Source: Propionibacteriaceae bacterium (GTDB taxonomy: Bacteria; Actinomycetota; Actinomycetes; Propionibacteriales; Propionibacteriaceae). From it: a stretch of DNA of 19,158 bases. The notes below the pieces were generated by a model that saw only the letters and a program-made list of their open reading frames with translations, was not told the origin of the DNA and ran no database searches. Shown here in pieces: positions 15,685 to 19,158 of this stretch; position 1 is the stretch's first letter, and every line of letters begins with the position of its first letter. Both the position numbers and the translations under genes were made by a program. The stretch is from positions 1-19,158 of the forward strand of contig JAUNUL010000013.1 in the NCBI GenBank assembly GCA_030538175.1, read 5' to 3'.

Positions 15685-16734
15685 ATGGAGCTGTGGCACT
15701 GCGCGCCGGAGGCCCGCGACTGGTCCGCCCCGACCGAGGGCGGGTCGGCCGAGCCCTTCCATCGCACCCTCCCGGGCTATCGTCCGACGCCGCTGCGGTC
15801 GGCACCGGACCTCGCCGCTGAGTTGGGTGTCGGTGAGGTCTGGGTGAAGGACGAGTCCGATCGCATGGGGCTGCCCGCCTTCAAGGTGCTCGGGGCGTCC
15901 TGGGCCTGTGCGCAGGTCCTGGAGCGCCACCCGGGGGCGACGCTCGTCACCGCCACCGAGGGCAACCACGGTCGGGCCGTGGCGCACATGGCGCGACATT
16001 TCGGCGTACCCGCCGTCATCTTCGTCCCGCACACGATGGCCGCCGCGACAGCGGACCGGATCGCCGCCGAGGGCGCGCAGATCATGCGGGTCCCGGGCAC
16101 CTATGACGACGCCGTGCAGGCGGCCGCGGCGTACGCCGAGGAGGACGAGGACGGCGCGGGCAGGGAGCTGGTCCAGGACACGGCCTGGCCGGGCTACGCG
16201 GATGTGCCCGCCTGGATCGTCGCCGGCTATCGCACGCTGCTCCTCGAGATCGATGCCGCCCTGGGGCGTACGCCGGACCTCGTCGTCGTGCCAGTCGGCG
16301 TCGGTTCGCTGGCCGAGGCGGTGGTCCGGCACTATCGCCAGCCGGGCACCGATCCCCGGCCGATCGTGTTGTCGGTCGAGCCGGCGACCGCGGCCTGTGT
16401 GCTCGCCAGCTTCCTGGCTGGTACGCCCACCACGGTGGAGACGTCGACCACGGTCCTGGCCGGACTCAACTGCGCAACGGTTTCTGCGACCGCGTGGTCG
16501 GTGCTGCGTGATGGTCTCGACGCTGCGGTCGCCGTGGCCGATGAGACGATCGGGGACGCGATCGACAGCCTCGCGGCAGCCGGTGTTCCCGCCGGTCCCT
16601 GTGGTGCTGCCACGCTGGCCGGAGCGCGTGCGGTGCTGGAGGATCCTGTCCGACGGGCGGTGCTCGGTCTGGCCCCCGACGCGGTCTGCGTTCTCATCAG
16701 CACCGAGGGTCCGACGGGCGTGTCGACCGGTTAG
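15685..16734 (+). CDS. Diaminopropionate ammonia-lyase-like PLP enzyme
   Basis: The 349-residue fold-type II PLP enzyme resembles diaminopropionate ammonia-lyase (DpaL/YgeX), which converts 2,3-diaminopropionate to pyruvate and ammonia. The start FHRTLPGYRPTPL (25-37), the PLP lysine K67 in KDESDRMGLPAFKVLG, the phosphate/substrate loop TEGNHG (91-96), D141 in GTYDDAV and D165 in VQDTAWPGY match the family pattern, where the two Asp are catalytic in the E. coli enzyme. It is somewhat shorter than the enteric enzyme (about 400 residues). It begins 9 nt after the response regulator stop with GAGGG 7 nt before the ATG, and so joins the kinase-regulator operon. Threonine dehydratase-like activity is an alternative reading. 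Confidence 0.82.
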   Translation: MELWHCAPEARDWSAPTEGGSAEPFHRTLPGYRPTPLRSAPDLAAELGVGEVWVKDESDRMGLPAFKVLGASWACAQVLERHPGATLVTATEGNHGRAVAHMARHFGVPAVIFVPHTMAAATADRIAAEGAQIMRVPGTYDDAVQAAAAYAEEDEDGAGRELVQDTAWPGYADVPAWIVAGYRTLLLEIDAALGRTPDLVVVPVGVGSLAEAVVRHYRQPGTDPRPIVLSVEPATAACVLASFLAGTPTTVETSTTVLAGLNCATVSATAWSVLRDGLDAAVAVADETIGDAIDSLAAAGVPAGPCGAATLAGARAVLEDPVRRAVLGLAPDAVCVLISTEGPTGVSTG

Positions 16735-16737
16735 GCT
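16732..16737 (+). promoter_or_regulatory. Possible -10 box (TAGGCT) for the CDGSH gene
   Basis: TAGGCT overlaps the stop codon of the PLP-enzyme gene and would start transcription near 16744, about 42 nt before the CDGSH start. There is no clear -35. The same hexamer serves as the candidate -10 of the RlaP-like gene. Read-through from the upstream operon is equally possible. Confidence 0.25.
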
Positions 16738-16785
16738 CAGGCCGAGGGTGCACGCCCGGGACACCAGCGGCAGAGGGAGACTTCC

Positions 16786-17472
16786 ATGACCGACAATGAC
16801 GTCAGCCCCAAGATCACCGTTTCCGGTGGTCCGTTGATCGTGAGCGGCGGCATCCCGCTCGTGCGGGCCGCCATCAAGGTCGAGAACAAGCATTCGGCGG
16901 ATTGGGAGATCGGTGACGACATCGCCACCGATGATTACCTGAAGCCGAACGGCGACTATTGGCTCTGCCGTTGCGGTGAGTCGAAGACCAAGCCGTTCTG
17001 TGACCTGACCCACCGCGAGATCGGCTTCGACGGGACACCGAACCATCCGGCCGGCACCTATGCCGAGCGGGCCACCGACTATGAGGGCACCGATGTTGTG
17101 GTCGGTGACGATCGCTCTATCTGTGAGCATGCCGGCTTCTGCGCCAAGCACCGTGACAACGTGTGGAAGATGGTCGGGCGCACCGAGGATGCGGAGGTCC
17201 GCGAGGAGATGCAGGCGATGATCGGCCGCTGCCCCTCCGGTGCGCTGACGCACCGCCCGGCAGCCGATGCCGAACACACCGAGCCCGACTATCCGGTGCG
17301 CATCGCCGTGGTCAACGACAGCTCCTATTGGGTGACCGGCTCGGTCCAGGTCGACGTGGCCGGCGAGCCCGTCGAGACCCGGGCGCGGCAGGCGCTGTGC
17401 CGTTGTGGTCACTCCGAGATCAAGCCGCTGTGCGACGGCACCCACACCAAGGTGGGCTTCACCGACAGCTGA
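16786..17472 (+). CDS. CDGSH / 4Fe-4S mono-cluster / CDGSH iron-sulfur protein
   Basis: The 228-residue protein carries three cluster-binding regions. A first CDGSH-type motif (C61, C63, C72, H76) has Leu-Thr in the CDGSH core (CDLTH), a middle divergent 4Fe-4S-type domain has C113, C119 and C149 in CEHAGFC and RCPSGAL, and a second CDGSH motif (C205, C207, C216, H220) reads CDGTH. CDGSH domains bind 2Fe-2S clusters through three Cys and one His; such proteins are linked to redox or cluster transfer, but the partner is unknown. A Shine-Dalgarno AGAGGGAGA lies about 6 nt before the ATG. The gene converges with the SDR gene 37 bp away. There is no signal peptide, so it is cytosolic. Confidence 0.92.
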   Translation: MTDNDVSPKITVSGGPLIVSGGIPLVRAAIKVENKHSADWEIGDDIATDDYLKPNGDYWLCRCGESKTKPFCDLTHREIGFDGTPNHPAGTYAERATDYEGTDVVVGDDRSICEHAGFCAKHRDNVWKMVGRTEDAEVREEMQAMIGRCPSGALTHRPAADAEHTEPDYPVRIAVVNDSSYWVTGSVQVDVAGEPVETRARQALCRCGHSEIKPLCDGTHTKVGFTDS

Positions 17473-17473
17473 C

Positions 17474-17497
17474 GGCCGCTGGGTCTCGAGCCCGGCC
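17474..17497. terminator. Possible bidirectional terminator hairpin between convergent genes
   Basis: Between the CDGSH stop and the SDR stop, GGCC at 17474-17477 can pair with GGCC at 17494-17497, with an inner GGG (17481-17483) pairing CCC (17491-17493) across a short loop and a 3-nt bulge. There is no T-run on either strand. The location between two convergent stops makes a terminator role plausible but the structure is imperfect. Confidence 0.35.
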
Positions 17498-17509
17498 AAG
17501 GGGCGCTGG

Positions 17510-18247
17510 TCAGCGCAGCGGGATGCCCGTGTGCTTGGCCAGCGCCTCCAGCAATTGACCCTGGAATGCCGGATCGCGCGTGGCCGGGTGCGGGTCCTGC
17601 TGCTGTTGGTGGTGCCAATAGCCGCCGGAGACCAGGGCCGCTTCGTCATTGCTGACCGCGAGCCAGGCCTGGGTGACGTGTCCGAGCGTGAGATCGTCCG
17701 GTGCATCCGGCCCGCCCATGCGGGTCGGCACCCAGCCCGGATCGACTGCGTGGCTCAACACGTCCGGCCAGCGGCGGGCGATCGCCATGGTGAGGGCGGT
17801 GACCAGCAGTTTGCTGTCGGCATAGTCGACGGTGGGGGTCGCGCCGGTCCAGTCGATGCCCGTCACATCGGGGGTCCCGCCGCGGTGCATGCTGCTGCTG
17901 AGATAGATCAATCGCCCCGGGCGTTCGGTTGCCGCGGTCAGCACATACGGCGCCACGACGTTGACGGCCAGCAGGATAGAGCCCGAGCCGATGCCCGCGC
18001 CGGCGTTGTGGATCACCGCATCCAGGTGCCCGAGCGCGTTGACCTGCTCGGCGAGGGCGCGCGTCCCGCGGAGGTCGGCCAGGTCGCCGGCGACGGCGTA
18101 CGCTCCTTGGTCCCGCAGGTCGGCCACCTCGCGCAGGCGCTCGTGGGAACGGGCGTGGAGGACAATCTCGTGTCCGTCGCTGAGAAGTGACTCCGCCGCA
18201 TGGCGACCGAGGCCGTCGGCTGAACCTGTGATGAGTACCCGTGCCAT
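17510..18247 (-). CDS. Short-chain dehydrogenase/reductase (SDR) family protein
   Basis: The 245-residue protein is a classical SDR: cofactor loop TGSADGLG (7-14), NAG (81-83), a Ser-rich strand YLSSSMH (115-121), and the catalytic pair Y142 and K146 in DYADSK. After the active site, DPGWVPTRMGGPDAPDD fits the substrate loop. Such enzymes oxidise or reduce alcohols or ketones with NAD(P)(H); the substrate is not predictable. The start is supported by TACGTT (18259-18254), a -10-like box ending 6 nt before the ATG. It has no partner gene on the same strand. A His/Gln-rich stretch (GYWHHQQQQDPHPAT) near the C terminus is a feature of some SDRs of this sort. Confidence 0.92.
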   Translation of the reverse strand: MARVLITGSADGLGRHAAESLLSDGHEIVLHARSHERLREVADLRDQGAYAVAGDLADLRGTRALAEQVNALGHLDAVIHNAGAGIGSGSILLAVNVVAPYVLTAATERPGRLIYLSSSMHRGGTPDVTGIDWTGATPTVDYADSKLLVTALTMAIARRWPDVLSHAVDPGWVPTRMGGPDAPDDLTLGHVTQAWLAVSNDEAALVSGGYWHHQQQQDPHPATRDPAFQGQLLEALAKHTGIPLR

Positions 18248-18253
18248 GGCTCC

Positions 18254-18259
18254 AACGTA
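18254..18259 (-). promoter_or_regulatory. Candidate -10 box (TACGTT) for leaderless SDR mRNA
   Basis: On the minus strand TACGTT is followed by GGAGCC and then the ATG at 18247, the same 6-nt spacing as in the RlaP-like, AraC and ArsR genes. A weak -35 (CTGCTT) lies 17 bp upstream. Confidence 0.42.
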
Positions 18260-18302
18260 GCCAACAGCGGGCCCGGAAGCAGCCCGCGGTTGGTTCGGTT
18301 GC

Positions 18303-18308
18303 TAGACT
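18303..18308 (+). promoter_or_regulatory. Candidate -10 box (TAGACT) for the small ORF transcript
   Basis: TAGACT fits TANNNT and is divergent from the SDR promoter about 45 bp away. A start near 18315 would leave about 125 nt of untranslated leader before the small ORF, containing the 10-bp palindrome CCGACGTCGG (18366-18375). No -35 is clear. Confidence 0.3.
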
Positions 18309-18439
18309 GCGCGTAAGCAAAGATGCCCTGTGGGGTATGCCGCTCAACCTGAACGGTTCCTTCTCCCGACGTCGGCCCAAGCCGCGCGATGGTGATCGAT
18401 GCGCCCATGGGGCCCTCGATGCAGAAGGGAAACCGGTCC

Positions 18440-18556
18440 ATGCGCAAGGTGACCAGCGAAGAGATGGCCAGGCTCAAGCGACGTTTCGCTGAGGCTTTCG
18501 AGCGGGATCGCAAGGAGATCCCCGGCTATGTCCCGCCTGCCCTGCGCGATCACTGA
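18440..18556 (+). CDS. Small ORF, 38 residues, hypothetical basic/helical protein
   Basis: ATG at 18440 opens a frame to TGA at 18554-18556, encoding 38 residues that start MRKVTSEEMARLKRRF and end IPGYVPPALRDH. It is preceded by AGAAGGGA (18423-18430) 9 nt upstream, a good Shine-Dalgarno. About three quarters of third codon positions are G or C, and the charged N-terminal part can form an amphipathic helix. Alternative in-frame ATGs at 18389, 18407 and 18419 would add up to 17 residues. I do not recognise the family. The gene stands alone between the SDR promoter and the cupin, with a hairpin 11 bp after its stop. Real coding is likely but not certain. Confidence 0.5.
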   Translation: MRKVTSEEMARLKRRFAEAFERDRKEIPGYVPPALRDH

Positions 18557-18567
18557 CTCGGATGAGG

Positions 18568-18598
18568 CACCCGCGGGCTCAGCGTGACGCAGCGGGTG
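18568..18598. terminator. Inverted repeat downstream of the small ORF
   Basis: CACCCGC (18568-18574) and GCGGGTG (18592-18598) are a perfect 7-bp inverted repeat enclosing 17 nt, with a further inner GCGT-G-ACGC (18582-18590). It lies 11 bp past the small ORF stop and 51 bp before the cupin start. A terminator or a cupin operator are both possible; there is no T-run. Confidence 0.35.
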
Positions 18599-18649
18599 TG
18601 GCATCGTCGGGGCTAGTGCCCACCGCTGAAGAAGGGAATCCACGTCGCT

Positions 18650-19126
18650 ATGGAGATCAATGATCCGGGCCCCAAGCCCAATGCCTTCGACATTGAAAAG
18701 GCAACGACGGAGAACGAGAACTATCGCACCACCGCGTGGACCGGGAAATACCTGCAGGTCACGCTCATGTCCATCCCGGCGGGATCGTCGATCGGGTTGG
18801 AGGTCCATCCCGAGACCGATCAGTTCCTGCGTCTTGAGGCAGGAAAGGGCCGCTGCGTGATGGGGCCAAGCGAGGACAATCTCGACTTCCAGGTCGACGT
18901 CGAGGACGACTGGTCGATCCAGGTGCCCGCCGGCGTCTGGCACGACATCATCAACACCGGCGACGAGCCCATGCGGCTCTATGCGGTCTATGCCCCGGTG
19001 CATCATGCCCAGGGCATCGTCCAGGCCACGGCCGAGGATGCGGAGGCCGATGAGGACGCCGGTCGGGACGAGCCGCCGTCGTGGACCGTGCAACCCGGCA
19101 CCGGCAAGGCCGACGGGCACGCCTGA
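18650..19126 (+). CDS. Cupin domain protein
   Basis: The 158-residue product is a single-domain cupin. The first cupin motif is GLEVHPETDQFLRLEAGKG (49-67) with H53, and the second is VPAGVWHDIINTG (92-104) with H98, followed by RLYAVYAP. The usual HxH pair is reduced, so metal binding may use H53, the acidic residues after it and H98. The reaction is unknown; small cupins of this type include sugar isomerase-like and sensory proteins. After residue 122 the chain continues as an acidic, probably disordered tail (ATAEDAEADEDAGRDE). An AGAAGGGA sits about 12 nt before the ATG, a slightly long spacing. Only 32 bp of unannotated sequence follow. Confidence 0.88.
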   Translation: MEINDPGPKPNAFDIEKATTENENYRTTAWTGKYLQVTLMSIPAGSSIGLEVHPETDQFLRLEAGKGRCVMGPSEDNLDFQVDVEDDWSIQVPAGVWHDIINTGDEPMRLYAVYAPVHHAQGIVQATAEDAEADEDAGRDEPPSWTVQPGTGKADGHA

Positions 19127-19158
19127 CGGGCGCATGTCCCAGGCAGCCGACCTGAGGC

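Noticed and set aside
15637..17706. A 689-codon minus-strand open frame opposite the PLP enzyme and CDGSH genes
   Set aside because: It is antisense to three real genes; the lack of stops follows from high GC at third positions.
18241..18492. An 83-codon plus-strand frame from GTG 18241
   Set aside because: It overlaps the SDR start and promoter, its translation is Arg/Gln-rich without pattern, and it competes with the better-signalled small ORF in another frame.
1..19158. Mobile elements, tRNA/rRNA genes, CRISPR arrays, phage or toxin-antitoxin genes
   Set aside because: None was seen: no transposase or integrase motifs, no terminal inverted repeats with target duplications, and no tRNA-like cloverleaf or CCA end noticed by eye.

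Overview
The window reads as chromosomal DNA from a high-GC actinobacterium. The large and small methylmalonyl-CoA mutase subunits (mutA, mutB) with the chaperone meaB, NarL-type two-component genes, GTG starts, ATGA stop/start overlaps and apparently leaderless promoters all fit Propionibacteriales (Propionibacteriaceae or relatives). That placement is inference. No tRNA, rRNA, insertion sequence, phage gene or CRISPR array is visible.

Layout. (1) 1-1520: the tail of an alpha/beta-hydrolase, a YnfA/UPF0060 small membrane protein (minus) and a RlaP-like predicted nucleotidyltransferase (minus). (2) 1603-7350, minus strand: a compact operon mutA-mutB-meaB-DUF1345 membrane protein, with 4-nt overlaps between the first three genes. 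It interconverts succinyl-CoA and methylmalonyl-CoA with adenosylcobalamin, and MeaB protects the mutase. (3) 7612-8884, minus: an AraC-type regulator followed by a VOC/glyoxalase-fold protein. (4) 9044-9965, minus: an ArsR-type repressor overlapping an AHSA1/SRPBCC protein, driven by a good promoter with a palindrome between -35 and -10. (5) 10104-16734, plus: a MacAB-like tripartite export set (membrane-fusion-type protein, ATPase, FtsX-type permease, joined by ATGA overlaps), then a soluble PAS-GAF histidine kinase, a NarL-type response regulator and a diaminopropionate ammonia-lyase-like PLP enzyme. (6) 16786-17472, plus: a CDGSH / 4Fe-4S / CDGSH iron-sulfur protein, convergent with an SDR oxidoreductase (17510-18247, minus). 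(7) 18389-19126, plus: a short, unrecognised small ORF and a cupin.

How parts work together: group 5 looks like one regulatory unit in which a cytosolic kinase/regulator pair is likely to control the adjacent exporter and perhaps the PLP enzyme. Groups 3 and 4 are regulator-plus-small-enzyme pairs. The most notable signals beyond gene content are: several starts that sit exactly 6 nt (one 7 nt) after a TANNNT -10 box, indicating leaderless mRNAs; a perfect inverted repeat wrapped around the kinase -10; a 94-residue Pro/Gly repeat extension on the ABC ATPase; and a strong bias for the hexamer CGTACG with context-dependent Tyr codon choice. I did not find convincing evidence of a wholly new system.
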